Assembly: GCA_026713705.1 (NCBI GenBank)
Contig: JAPONY010000093.1
Coordinates: 1-33,316 of the forward strand
Origin: Gammaproteobacteria bacterium
GTDB taxonomy: Bacteria; Pseudomonadota; Gammaproteobacteria; Poriferisulfidales; Poriferisulfidaceae
DNA length: 33,316 bases
Reading direction: 5' to 3'
Shown here: piece after piece, positions 25,019 to 33,316 of the stretch
How positions within the stretch are numbered: the stretch's first letter is position 1
Layout of the letters: each line of letters opens with the position of its first letter
Translations under genes and position numbers: made by a program
The notes under the pieces: model-generated
The model's database searches: none
What the model was told of the DNA's origin: nothing
What the model saw: the letters and a program-made list of their open reading frames with translations, nothing else

Positions 25019-25414
25019 TTACTCCACGATACAGAGAATCTCGCCGCCATGGCCGCCCTTCCGGGCCGCATGGTCGGTCATGACGCCGTGCGAAGTCGAC
25101 ACGACCGCGATGCCCAGGCCTCCCCGAACCCACGGCAAGTCGTCTGCAGCGCGGTAGACGCGAAGCCCAGGCCGACTCACCCGGCGCAGGCTGTTAATCA
25201 CCGGCTTGTCTTGGTGATACTTCAGGGCGATCTCCAGCTGGTCGCAGGGCTGGTCTTCCTCGACTTCGTAGCCGATGAGATAACCTTCGTCGCGCAACAC
25301 CCGGGCGACCGACTCGCGCTGCTTCGAATAGTTCATTTTCACCGTCTCGTGCCGCGCCTGCTGGGCATTGCGGATGCGGGTCAGCATATCGGCGATCGGG
25401 TCTTGCATACTCAT
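25019..25414 (-). CDS. rpsH: 30S ribosomal protein S8
   Basis: S8 is a primary 16S rRNA binder and, in E. coli, the translational repressor of the spc operon acting at the L5 gene. The 131-residue product opens [19 protein letters not shown] and ends with the conserved [20 protein letters not shown] segment. It lies ten bases after rpsN. Confidence 0.98.
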   Translation of the reverse strand: MSMQDPIADMLTRIRNAQQARHETVKMNYSKQRESVARVLRDEGYLIGYEVEEDQPCDQLEIALKYHQDKPVINSLRRVSRPGLRVYRAADDLPWVRGGLGIAVVSTSHGVMTDHAARKGGHGGEILCIVE

Positions 25415-25424
25415 GGCTTTGTCC

Positions 25425-25730
25425 TCACCAGCTGGACTTGGTCAGTCCCGGAATATCGCCGCGCATAGCCGCTTCGCGCAGCTTGTTGCGGCCCAGGCCG
25501 AAGCGACGGTAATACCCGCGCGGACGGCCGGTGATGCTGCATCGGTTGCGCAGACGCATCGGCGAGGCGTCGCGCGGCATCTTCTGCAGCGTCTCCTGGG
25601 CTGCCATACGCTGCTCCAGCGTGGTGCCCGGATCCTTGATGACGGCGCGCGCAGCGGCGCGGCGCTTGGCGTAGCAGCGAACCAGGCGCTGACGCTTACG
25701 ATCTCTCTGAACCATGCTGACTTTGGCCAT
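25425..25730 (-). CDS. rpsN: 30S ribosomal protein S14 (zinc-free type)
   Basis: The 101-residue product is the long, zinc-free S14 form: the [20 protein letters not shown] segment has a single cysteine rather than the CxxC pairs of the short zinc-type protein. It ends [18 protein letters not shown] as in E. coli. It lies between rplE and rpsH, in standard spc order. Confidence 0.98.
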   Translation of the reverse strand: MAKVSMVQRDRKRQRLVRCYAKRRAAARAVIKDPGTTLEQRMAAQETLQKMPRDASPMRLRNRCSITGRPRGYYRRFGLGRNKLREAAMRGDIPGLTKSSW

Positions 25731-25733
25731 GCT

Positions 25734-26273
25734 TCAACTCCGAAGGGGAAATTTGAACGCGCGCAACAGCGCCTCGGCGTGGGCGTCGTCGCGGGCATTG
25801 GTGGTAATGGTCACATCCAGACCTCGCATCTGGTCAATGTTGTCGTAGTCGATCTCAGGGAAGACGATCTGTTCGGGGATGCCCATGCTGTAGTTCCCGC
25901 GTCCGTCGAAGGAGCGCAGCGACAATCCGCGAAAATCGCGCATCCGGGGGATCACGATGTTGATCAGCCGATCCAGGAACTCGTACATCAGGGTCCGGCG
26001 CAGGGTCACCCGGCAACCGACCGGCCAGCCATCGCGAATGGCGAATCCGGCCACCGACTTGCGTGCCCGGGTCACCACCGGCTTCTGGCTGGTGATGCGC
26101 TCGAGGTCGTCCAGTGCGTTCTGGATAATCTTCTTGTCGCGCGCGCTCGCGCCAAGTCCCATGTTCAGCGTGATCTTCTCAAGCCGAGGCACAGCCATCG
26201 GACTGCTCACCTTGAGCTCCTTCTGCAGCTGGGGCAGGATCTCTTCCTGGTACTGTTGTTTCAGACGAGCCAT
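25734..26273 (-). CDS. rplE: 50S ribosomal protein L5
   Basis: L5 binds 5S rRNA and bridges to S13. The 179-residue product, the same length as E. coli L5, has [39 protein letters not shown] and the [19 protein letters not shown] segment. It starts seven bases after rplX. Confidence 0.98.
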   Translation of the reverse strand: MARLKQQYQEEILPQLQKELKVSSPMAVPRLEKITLNMGLGASARDKKIIQNALDDLERITSQKPVVTRARKSVAGFAIRDGWPVGCRVTLRRTLMYEFLDRLINIVIPRMRDFRGLSLRSFDGRGNYSMGIPEQIVFPEIDYDNIDQMRGLDVTITTNARDDAHAEALLRAFKFPLRS

Positions 26274-26280
26274 GGCAACC

Positions 26281-26598
26281 TCAGATGTCGATGACTTCCT
26301 GGTTGGACTTGAAGAAGCGAACCTTGCGGCCGTCCTCCAGAGTGCGGAAGCCGACCCGGTCCGGGCGCTGGGTCGTCGGGTTGTAGATCTGCACGTTGGA
26401 AAGGTCCAACGGCGCCTCGCGCTCGACGATGCCGCCCTGCAGGCCAGCCTGCGGGTTCGGCTTGGTGTGCTTCTTCACCAGGTTCAGCCCTTCCACGACC
26501 ACCCGCCTGTCCGGCAGCATGCGCAGCACCGTGCCCTGCCGGCCGCGGTCCTTGCCGGCTGTAATCACCACCGTGTCGCCTTTGCGGATCTTGTTCAT
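26281..26598 (-). CDS. rplX: 50S ribosomal protein L24
   Basis: L24 initiates large-subunit assembly and lies at the tunnel exit. The 105-residue product begins [22 protein letters not shown], the KOW motif, and contains [22 protein letters not shown]. It lies seven bases after rplN. Length is normal. Confidence 0.98.
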   Translation of the reverse strand: MNKIRKGDTVVITAGKDRGRQGTVLRMLPDRRVVVEGLNLVKKHTKPNPQAGLQGGIVEREAPLDLSNVQIYNPTTQRPDRVGFRTLEDGRKVRFFKSNQEVIDI

Positions 26599-26605
26599 GG
26601 CCGCC

Positions 26606-26974
26606 TCACAGCACCTCCGGTGCCAAAGAGATGATCTTCATGAATTTCTCCGAGCGCAATTCCCGGGTCACCGGACCGAACACGCGCGTGCCGATCGGCT
26701 GCATCTGGGCATTGAGCAGCACGGCCGCATTGCGGTCGAAGCGGATCAGCGAACCGTCGCCACGGCGAACGCCGTGCGCCGTGCGCACCACCACCGCGTT
26801 GAGCACCTCGCCCTTGCGCACCTTGCCGCGCGGGATCGCGTCCTTGACGCTGACCTTGATCACGTCGCCGATGCGTGCATAGCGTCGGCGGGACCCGCCG
26901 AGCACCTTGATGCACTGCACCTTGCGCGCGCCGCTGTTGTCGGCCGCGTCCAGCATGGTCTCGACCTGGATCAC
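26606..26974 (-). CDS. rplN: 50S ribosomal protein L14
   Basis: L14 lies at the subunit interface and is the docking site of RsfS, also encoded in this window. The track ORF begins far upstream in rpsQ. The real start is the GTG at 26974, which overlaps the rpsQ stop as GTGA and gives exactly 122 residues, the E. coli length, with [20 protein letters not shown] at the N-terminus. It heads the spc operon segment. Confidence 0.96.
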   Translation of the reverse strand: MIQVETMLDAADNSGARKVQCIKVLGGSRRRYARIGDVIKVSVKDAIPRGKVRKGEVLNAVVVRTAHGVRRGDGSLIRFDRNAAVLLNAQMQPIGTRVFGPVTRELRSEKFMKIISLAPEVL

Positions 26975-27234
26975 GAACTTCCCTCCGTCGCCACCTTGAG
27001 GACTTCGACCAACTCCCAGGCCTTGTGCCGGGAGTGCGGGCGGCATTCGCGAATCCGCACCTGGTCGCCAATATGAGCCTGGTTCTCCTCGTCGTGCACC
27101 AGGACCTTGGTCGACCGACGAATGTACTTGCCGTACAAGGGGTGGCGGATCTGGCGCACCACCTTGACGGAGGCAGTCTTGTCCATGCGGTCGCTGACCA
27201 CTTGGCCGATTGCGGAGCGGATCTTCTCGCTCAT
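26971..27234 (-). CDS. rpsQ: 30S ribosomal protein S17
   Basis: S17 is an early-assembling OB-fold protein of the 30S body. The 87-residue product has [20 protein letters not shown] and [16 protein letters not shown] followed by [19 protein letters not shown], characteristic of the family. It overlaps rpmC upstream as ATGA and rplN downstream as GTGA. It is the last gene of the S10 operon by the E. coli definition. Confidence 0.98.
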   Translation of the reverse strand: MSEKIRSAIGQVVSDRMDKTASVKVVRQIRHPLYGKYIRRSTKVLVHDEENQAHIGDQVRIRECRPHSRHKAWELVEVLKVATEGSS

Positions 27235-27431
27235 TCCTTTTCTCCCTGCCGACGTTCCGTCAACAATGTCTTGACCCGGGCGATGTCGCGGCGCGTTTCC
27301 CGGAGGGTGTGGTTGCGCGCCAGCTGGCCGGAGCGTAGTTGCATCCGCATCTCGAACTCGCTGCGCCGTAGCCGCAGCAGTTCGTCACGCAGTTCCGCGT
27401 CGTCTTTCGTGCGCAGGGCCGGCATGTCCAT
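27231..27431 (-). CDS. rpmC: 50S ribosomal protein L29
   Basis: L29 lies at the tunnel exit beside L23 and is part of the docking area for trigger factor and SRP. The 66-residue helical-hairpin protein has [24 protein letters not shown] and [17 protein letters not shown], as expected. Its start overlaps the rplP stop by one base (TGATG). An internal ATG two codons later would also fit. Confidence 0.96.
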   Translation of the reverse strand: MDMPALRTKDDAELRDELLRLRRSEFEMRMQLRSGQLARNHTLRETRRDIARVKTLLTERRQGEKE

Positions 27432-27844
27432 CAGGCAAGTGTCCGGTGCGCGAAGGTCGTCTGGACCGGCAGCTTGGCGGCAGCGCGGCGAAATGCCTCG
27501 CGCGCCATCTCCTCCTGGACGCCTTCAATTTCGTAGAGCATGCGGCCCGGCTGGATCTTGGCCACCCAGTATTCGACATTGCCCTTGCCTTTGCCCTGGC
27601 GAGATTCCAGCGGCTTCTTGGTCACCGGAACGTCCGGGAACACGCGAATCCAGATTTTGCCGCCGCGTCGGATGTGGCGGGTCATGGCGCGCCGCGCGGC
27701 CTCGATCTGGCGGGCGGTCAGGCGTCCGCCGGTGGTCGCCTTCAGGCCGTACTCGCCGAAGCTGACCTTGTGTCCGCGCAGGGACAGGCCCCGGTTGCGG
27801 CCTTTCTGCTGCTTGCGGTAGCGGGTGCGCTTGGGTTGCATCAT
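27431..27844 (-). CDS. rplP: 50S ribosomal protein L16
   Basis: L16 contacts the A-site tRNA and organises the 50S central region. The 137-residue product has [57 protein letters not shown] and the [18 protein letters not shown] segment. Two ATG codons in tandem occur at the start. It lies 14 bases after rpsC. Confidence 0.98.
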   Translation of the reverse strand: MMQPKRTRYRKQQKGRNRGLSLRGHKVSFGEYGLKATTGGRLTARQIEAARRAMTRHIRRGGKIWIRVFPDVPVTKKPLESRQGKGKGNVEYWVAKIQPGRMLYEIEGVQEEMAREAFRRAAAKLPVQTTFAHRTLA

Positions 27845-27858
27845 GACAGCGGTCTCGG

Positions 27859-28518
27859 TTACTTGCCGGTCGAGCCATCCGGCCCGCCGATCTCTCCATT
27901 GAAGATCCAGGCCTTGACGCCAATGGTGCCGTAGGTGGTGTGCGCCTCGGCGAATCCGTAGTCAATGTCCGCCCGCAGGGTATGCAGCGGAACCCGGCCC
28001 TCGCGGCACCATTCGCTGCGCGCGATCTCGGCGCCGTTGAGGCGCCCGGCCACGTTCAGCTTGATCCCTTGGACACCGAGCCGCATGGCATTCTGCACGG
28101 CCCGCTTCATGGCGCGCCGGTACATGATGCGCCCTTCCAGTTGCTGGGCGACGCTTTCGGCCACCAGGTGGGCGTCCACTTCCGGGTTGTGGATCTCGTC
28201 GATATTGATCTTGACCGCACCGAGGGCCAGGTCCATCATCTGCGCGACTTCGCGGCGCAGGTTTTCGATGTCGCTGCCCTTCTTGCCGATCACGATGCCG
28301 GGGCGAGCCGTGTGGATGGTGATCTCGGCCGTGTCGTTGCGCCGCTCGATCCGGATGCGGCTGACCGACGCCTGCGCCAGCTTGCGGCGCAGGAAGTCGC
28401 GGATGATGAGATCGTTGTTGAGTTGATCCCGATACTCGCCACGCTCCGCGTACCAGTTCGAGTTCCAGTCGGTCATGATGCCGAGGCGGAATCCGATCGG
28501 ATTGACTTTCTGTCCCAT
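27859..28518 (-). CDS. rpsC: 30S ribosomal protein S3
   Basis: S3 forms part of the mRNA entry tunnel and helicase. The 219-residue product opens [14 protein letters not shown], has the KH-domain loop [15 protein letters not shown] and the C-terminal [24 protein letters not shown] segment. It is slightly shorter than E. coli S3 (233) at the C-terminus. A GGAGGAG Shine-Dalgarno lies within the end of rplV. Confidence 0.98.
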   Translation of the reverse strand: MGQKVNPIGFRLGIMTDWNSNWYAERGEYRDQLNNDLIIRDFLRRKLAQASVSRIRIERRNDTAEITIHTARPGIVIGKKGSDIENLRREVAQMMDLALGAVKINIDEIHNPEVDAHLVAESVAQQLEGRIMYRRAMKRAVQNAMRLGVQGIKLNVAGRLNGAEIARSEWCREGRVPLHTLRADIDYGFAEAHTTYGTIGVKAWIFNGEIGGPDGSTGK

Positions 28519-28522
28519 GAGG

Positions 28523-28864
28523 TTACTCCTCCACGTCGCTCAGCACGACCGTGATGTGGCTGGGGCGCTTGAGGATCCTTCCGACCCGGCCCCGTGCGCG
28601 CGGGCGGAAGCGCTTGAACACTGGCCCCTCGTCGACCATCACGCGGCGTACCCGCAACAGGTCGATGTCTGCGCCGTGATTGTGTTCCGCGTTGGCCAGC
28701 GCCGATTCCATGGTCTTGCGCAACAACTGCGCCGCCTTGTGCGGTGAAAAACGCAAAACCTCCAGTGCCTCTCCGACCGGCAGGCTGCGCACCTGATTGG
28801 CCACCAGCCGGCATTTACGCGGGCTGATGCGCTGGTAGCGGGAGATGCAGCGCGTTTCCATCAT
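28523..28864 (-). CDS. rplV: 50S ribosomal protein L22
   Basis: L22 lines the peptide exit tunnel with its beta-hairpin loop. The 113-residue product has [37 protein letters not shown] and the hairpin and C-terminal segment [23 protein letters not shown]. The start overlaps the rpsS stop as ATGA and has two tandem ATG codons. Confidence 0.98.
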   Translation of the reverse strand: MMETRCISRYQRISPRKCRLVANQVRSLPVGEALEVLRFSPHKAAQLLRKTMESALANAEHNHGADIDLLRVRRVMVDEGPVFKRFRPRARGRVGRILKRPSHITVVLSDVEE

Positions 28865-29136
28865 ACTTTCGCCTTGCGGTCGCCTGCATGCTGCCGGAAC
28901 GTGCGCGTCAGAGCGAACTCGCCGAGCTTGTGTCCCACCATGTTCTCGTTGACCAGCACTGGGACATGCCGGCGGCCGTCGTACACGGCCAGCGTGAGCC
29001 CGACCATCTCCGGCACGATCATGGAGCGCCGCGACCAGGTCTTAATCTGGCGGCGGTCGTTGTTCTTGGTGGCCTCGAGCACCTTGGCCATCAGGTGATG
29101 GTCAACGAACGGGCCTTTCTTCAGTGAACGTGACAT
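28861..29136 (-). CDS. rpsS: 30S ribosomal protein S19
   Basis: S19 lies in the 30S head and interacts with S13. The track ORF begins at 29172 inside rplB. The ATG at 29136, four bases after the rplB stop, gives the normal 91 residues opening [39 protein letters not shown] and the [16 protein letters not shown] segment are typical. Confidence 0.97.
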   Translation of the reverse strand: MSRSLKKGPFVDHHLMAKVLEATKNNDRRQIKTWSRRSMIVPEMVGLTLAVYDGRRHVPVLVNENMVGHKLGEFALTRTFRQHAGDRKAKV

Positions 29137-29140
29137 GGGG

Positions 29141-29974
29141 TTACCGTTGCTTCTTGCGTCTGCGGCGGACAATCAGGTAGCTGGTCCGCTTGTTGTGGCG
29201 GGTCTTGTGCCCCTTGGTCGGCACGCCCCAGGGCGTGACCGGATGGCGACCGCCGGAAGTCTTGCCCTCGCCCCCGCCGTGCGGATGGTCGACCGGGTTC
29301 ATGGCTACGCCACGCACCGTCGGGCGCACTCCGCGCCAGCGCTTTGCGCCGGCCTTGCCGAGCTTGGCCAGGGAATGTTCAGAATTGCCTACTTCGCCGA
29401 TCACCGCGCGGCACTCGCTCAGCACCTTGCGCACCTCGCCGGAGCGCAGCCGCAGCGTGGCGTAGGAGCCCTCGCGGGCCAGCAGTTGCACGTAGGCACC
29501 CGCGCTGCGCGCCAGGCGCGCACCGCCTCCGGGACGCAGTTCCACGCCGTGCACCACGATACCGACCGGCATGTTCCGCAGGGGCAGGCAGTTACCCGGT
29601 GAGATCGGCGCCTTGTCGCCGGAGATCACTTCCATCCCCGCCTTCAGGCCCTCGGCGGCAACGATGTAGCGCCGTTCCCCGTCCGCATACAGCAGCAGGG
29701 CGATGTGCGCGCTGCGGTTCGGGTCGTATTCGATTCGTTCCACCCGGGCCGGGATGTCGTCCTTGTTCCGGCGGAAGTCGATAGTCCGGTAAAGCTGCTT
29801 GTGGCCCCCGCCAATGTGCCGGGTGGTGATGCGCCCCTGGTTGTTGCGCCCTCCCGTCTTCGACTGGCCCTGGACCAGGGCACGATGCGGCCGTCCGCGG
29901 TGCAGGTCCGGCGTGCGAACGCTGGCGCGGAAGCGGCGACCGGGAGAGGTCGGGCGAGCCTTGACGACAGTCAT
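29141..29974 (-). CDS. rplB: 50S ribosomal protein L2
   Basis: L2 is required for peptidyl-transferase activity and subunit association. The 277-residue product has [20 protein letters not shown], the RNA-binding core, and the conserved [20 protein letters not shown] loop containing the critical histidine. The start overlaps the rplW stop as ATGA. Length is close to E. coli L2 (273). Confidence 0.98.
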   Translation of the reverse strand: MTVVKARPTSPGRRFRASVRTPDLHRGRPHRALVQGQSKTGGRNNQGRITTRHIGGGHKQLYRTIDFRRNKDDIPARVERIEYDPNRSAHIALLLYADGERRYIVAAEGLKAGMEVISGDKAPISPGNCLPLRNMPVGIVVHGVELRPGGGARLARSAGAYVQLLAREGSYATLRLRSGEVRKVLSECRAVIGEVGNSEHSLAKLGKAGAKRWRGVRPTVRGVAMNPVDHPHGGGEGKTSGGRHPVTPWGVPTKGHKTRHNKRTSYLIVRRRRKKQR

Positions 29975-30426
29975 GCGCTAATCTCCGTGCCTTCTAGGTT
30001 CTGGCCGGGGGCAAGCCGTACATAGGCCTTGCTCCAGTCATTGCGGCGACCCTGACGTTTGACCTTGCCGCGGACGTTGGTCATCCGCACGGCATCGACT
30101 TTCACGTCGAACATCTTCTCCACCGCGTACTTGACCTCGTTGCGGGTCGCGTCTTTCAGCACCTCAAAGACGTACTGTTCCTCTTCCGCCAGACGGACCG
30201 ACTTCTCGGACATCCGCGTGCTCAGGATCACTTGGCTCAGGCGTTCCTCGCCGGGCTTCTTGACTTCGACCGGGGCCGGTTTGGGCGTGGCCGGAGCTGC
30301 TGCTGCCTTCTTCGCCGCAACCGGCTTGGCTTCGGCTTCCGGTTTCTCGACCTTCTTGACTTCCTCGACCGGTGCGTCCTTCGGCTTGCCCTTCAGGAGG
30401 CCCTTGATCTTTCCGAACATGCTCAT
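29971..30426 (-). CDS. rplW: 50S ribosomal protein L23 with a long N-terminal extension
   Basis: L23 lies at the exit of the peptide tunnel and is the main docking site for trigger factor and SRP. The core begins at about residue 59 ([21 protein letters not shown]) and continues to [22 protein letters not shown], as in E. coli L23. The total is 151 residues against about 100 in E. coli. The extra ~56 residues start [13 protein letters not shown], which could form a basic amphipathic helix, then a Lys/Glu/Pro/Ala-rich low-complexity stretch. The start overlaps the rplD stop as ATGA and no later start is positioned as well, so the extension looks genuine. Confidence 0.94.
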   Translation of the reverse strand: MSMFGKIKGLLKGKPKDAPVEEVKKVEKPEAEAKPVAAKKAAAAPATPKPAPVEVKKPGEERLSQVILSTRMSEKSVRLAEEEQYVFEVLKDATRNEVKYAVEKMFDVKVDAVRMTNVRGKVKRQGRRNDWSKAYVRLAPGQNLEGTEISA

Positions 30427-31040
30427 GATGCCGCACCTCCCAGACGTTGCTGCAGAAGGCTCAGCGCCGACCGGGTGATCAGCACATGCTCATAGCGCAA
30501 CAGCGAGACCGGATCCACCGCATTCACCTCGCAGGCGTCGTAGTTCGGCAGGTTGCGCACGGCCAGGTACACGTTCGGCTCCATGCTCTCGATCAGGATC
30601 AGCACGCTGGTCAGACCGAGCCCGTCAAGCTTTTCGCGCGCCAAGCGGGTCTTCGGCTCCGGCAGCTCGAACGACTCCACGACATGCAGGCGTTCCTGAC
30701 GCAAAAGTTCGGAGAAGATCGAACGCATCGCATGGCGATACATCTTCTTGTTCAGTTTGGCGTTGTACGTGCGGTTGCTGGCTGGATGCACCACGCCCCC
30801 ACTGCGCCAGATCGGTGAACGGATACTCCCGGCCCGCGCTCGTCCGGTGCCTTTCTGTCGCCAGGGCTTGGCTCCGCCGCCGCGCACGGCGGCACGGTTC
30901 TTCTGCGCAGAGGTCCCTTGGCGGCCTCGTTGGGCATAGGTCACCACCGCCTGGTGGACCAGCGCCTCGTGAAACGCCACGTCGAAGCATTCGTCCGCAA
31001 CGGTCACGGCAGCTTGGGTATCGCGGGTCTTCAGTTCCAT
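30423..31040 (-). CDS. rplD: 50S ribosomal protein L4
   Basis: L4 lines the exit tunnel and, in E. coli, autoregulates the S10 operon at transcription and translation. The track ORF begins at 31466 in another frame of rplC. Two ATGs lie just after the rplC stop, at 31046 and 31040. The second has GAGG about eight bases upstream and gives 205 residues beginning MELKTRDTQ, near the E. coli 201. The core motifs RQGTSAQKNRAAVRGGGAKPWRQKGTGRARAG, SIRSPIWRSGG and YDACEVNAVDPVSLLRYEHV are present. Confidence 0.95.
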   Translation of the reverse strand: MELKTRDTQAAVTVADECFDVAFHEALVHQAVVTYAQRGRQGTSAQKNRAAVRGGGAKPWRQKGTGRARAGSIRSPIWRSGGVVHPASNRTYNAKLNKKMYRHAMRSIFSELLRQERLHVVESFELPEPKTRLAREKLDGLGLTSVLILIESMEPNVYLAVRNLPNYDACEVNAVDPVSLLRYEHVLITRSALSLLQQRLGGAAS

Positions 31041-31050
31041 GTCCATGCCC

Positions 31051-31680
31051 TCACCGCGCCGGACGGACGACGACCCGCCCGCCGGTGGCGCCTGGAACGG
31101 CGCCGCGAATCCACAGCAGCTGCTCTTCGCTGCTGACCTGGACGACTTCAAGGTTGCGCTGGGTGACCTGCTTGCCGCCCATGCGCCCGGGCATCTTCTT
31201 GCCCTTGAATACGCGCCCCGGGAACTGGCACTGCCCGGTCGCGCCCATGACCCGGTGCGACAGCGAATTGCCGTGTGAATTGTCCTGGCCGTGGAAATTG
31301 TGGCGCTTGATCGTACCGGCAAAGCCCTTGCCGATGCTGGTGCCGCTGACGTTGACTTTCTGACCGGCCTCGAACAGATCCGCGCCCACCTCGGCGCCGA
31401 CCTCCGGGAGCTCCGTGTCCGCGTCGACTCTAAATTCCTTGAGGCCGCGGGCGGTCTCCAGCCCAATCTTCTTGAGTTCGCCTGCCAACGGGCGACGCAT
31501 GCGCTTCGCCTGTCGGGTGCCGTAACTCAGTTGCACGGCCGAGTAGCCGTCCGACTCTCCGTTCTTGATGCGCACCACCCGGTTGGAGTCGACCGCCACC
31601 AGCGTCACCGGCACGGACTCGCCGCTGTCGCGGAAGAGCCGCGTCATGCCGATCTTGGTTCCGATGATGCCGAGACTCAT
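31051..31680 (-). CDS. rplC: 50S ribosomal protein L3
   Basis: L3 is an assembly initiator near the peptidyl-transferase centre. The 209-residue product opens [16 protein letters not shown] and has [54 protein letters not shown], typical of the family; the glutamine in GATGQ is the residue methylated in E. coli. An AAGGGGA Shine-Dalgarno precedes the ATG, 12 bases after rpsJ. Confidence 0.98.
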   Translation of the reverse strand: MSLGIIGTKIGMTRLFRDSGESVPVTLVAVDSNRVVRIKNGESDGYSAVQLSYGTRQAKRMRRPLAGELKKIGLETARGLKEFRVDADTELPEVGAEVGADLFEAGQKVNVSGTSIGKGFAGTIKRHNFHGQDNSHGNSLSHRVMGATGQCQFPGRVFKGKKMPGRMGGKQVTQRNLEVVQVSSEEQLLWIRGAVPGATGGRVVVRPAR

Positions 31681-31692
31681 GACGTCGTCCCC

Positions 31693-32085
31693 TTACTTGA
31701 GCTGGACGTTGATGCCTGCGGGAAGATCCAACTTCATCAACGCGTCCACCGTCTTCTCGGAAGGGTTGATGATGTCGATCATGCGCTTGTGGGTGCGGAT
31801 CTCGTACTGGTCGCGCGCATCCTTGTCGACGTGCGGGGAAATCAGTACGGTGAACAGTTCCCGGCGGGTCGGCAGTGGAATGGGGCCGTGCACCTGGGCA
31901 CCAGTGCGCCGTGCCGTCTCGACGATCTCGCGCGCCGACTGGTCCACCAGCCGATGATCGAACGCTTTCAATCGAAGCCGCAGGCTGCTGTAGCGGCCTT
32001 TGCCTTTCTTCGGTACGGCCGCGACCGCTTCGGATACCGCAGTCTCCGGTTTCGGTTGGCGGGCTTTTTTCTTTGGTGCGGCCAT
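31693..32085 (-). CDS. rpsJ: 30S ribosomal protein S10 with an N-terminal extension
   Basis: S10 (NusE) is a 30S head protein and a partner of NusB/NusG in antitermination. The core [39 protein letters not shown] through [21 protein letters not shown] matches E. coli S10. The product has 130 residues against 103, because about 29 Lys/Ala/Pro-rich residues ([14 protein letters not shown] then [15 protein letters not shown]) precede the core. No ATG, GTG or TTG lies between the chosen start and the core, so the extension appears real. No Shine-Dalgarno is visible before the ATG. It follows tuf by 39 bases and heads the S10 operon. Confidence 0.95.
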   Translation of the reverse strand: MAAPKKKARQPKPETAVSEAVAAVPKKGKGRYSSLRLRLKAFDHRLVDQSAREIVETARRTGAQVHGPIPLPTRRELFTVLISPHVDKDARDQYEIRTHKRMIDIINPSEKTVDALMKLDLPAGINVQLK

Positions 32086-32124
32086 GATTTGATTCGGTCT
32101 GCGGTTGTTTGGAATAGATCGGCG

Positions 32125-33315
<1,191 letters not shown>

Positions 33316-33316
33316 C

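Noticed and set aside
31041-31466. N-terminal half of the 347-aa rplD track ORF
   Set aside because: This part is an alternative frame of rplC; L4 homology begins only at the ATGs at 31046/31040.

Overview
This window looks like a chromosomal segment of a gammaproteobacterium that uses tetrahydromethanopterin (H4MPT)-linked one-carbon metabolism, most plausibly a methanotroph or another methylotroph. Two blocks of gene order support the gammaproteobacterial placement: rplQ / uvrA / MFS transporter / ssb, and miaB-phoH-ybeY-corC-lnt. The methylotroph inference rests on a three-gene operon whose products match H4MPT and methanofuran biosynthesis families: a dihydropteroate-synthase-related protein, a DUF447 protein and MfnB. 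No genus can be assigned from sequence alone.

Layout, left to right. (1) 1-3510: a leftward operon recJ-nadD-rsfS-maf covering DNA repair, NAD synthesis, ribosome silencing and nucleotide-pool sanitation. (2) 3650-4227: a leftward higB-higA toxin-antitoxin pair with a good sigma70-type promoter that carries an operator-like dyad. (3) 4313-7046: the rightward H4MPT/methanofuran operon. (4) 7071-12725: leftward ssb, then miaB-phoH-ybeY-corC-lnt. (5) 12844-14025: a leftward YajR-like MFS transporter. (6) 14193-14963: a rightward abortive-infection-type gene (Abi_C/HEPN-like) of lower GC than its neighbours. (7) 15076-17883: rightward uvrA. (8) 17952-18604: a second, rightward toxin-antitoxin pair. 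(9) 18660-33315: the complete leftward S10, spc and alpha ribosomal operons, headed in this window by tuf.

The ribosomal block is complete and in canonical order: tuf, rpsJ, rplC, rplD, rplW, rplB, rpsS, rplV, rpsC, rplP, rpmC, rpsQ, rplN, rplX, rplE, rpsN, rpsH, rplF, rplR, rpsE, rpmD, rplO, secY, rpmJ, rpsM, rpsK, rpsD, rpoA, rplQ. The genes are packed tightly, with many ATGA, GTGA or TGATG junctions. Several ORF-track starts were moved to internal codons on family length and junction geometry, and rpmJ (37 aa), absent from the track, was added.

The accessory genes (HigBA, Abi_C, second TA) are small, AT-richer islands placed at boundaries between core operons; two of them flank uvrA. The most unusual core features are a lysine/proline/alanine-rich extension of about 56 residues on L23, which begins with a possible amphipathic helix, and an extension of about 29 residues on S10. 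No stretch longer than 300 bases lacks a gene. I found no tRNA, rRNA, CRISPR array or insertion sequence.
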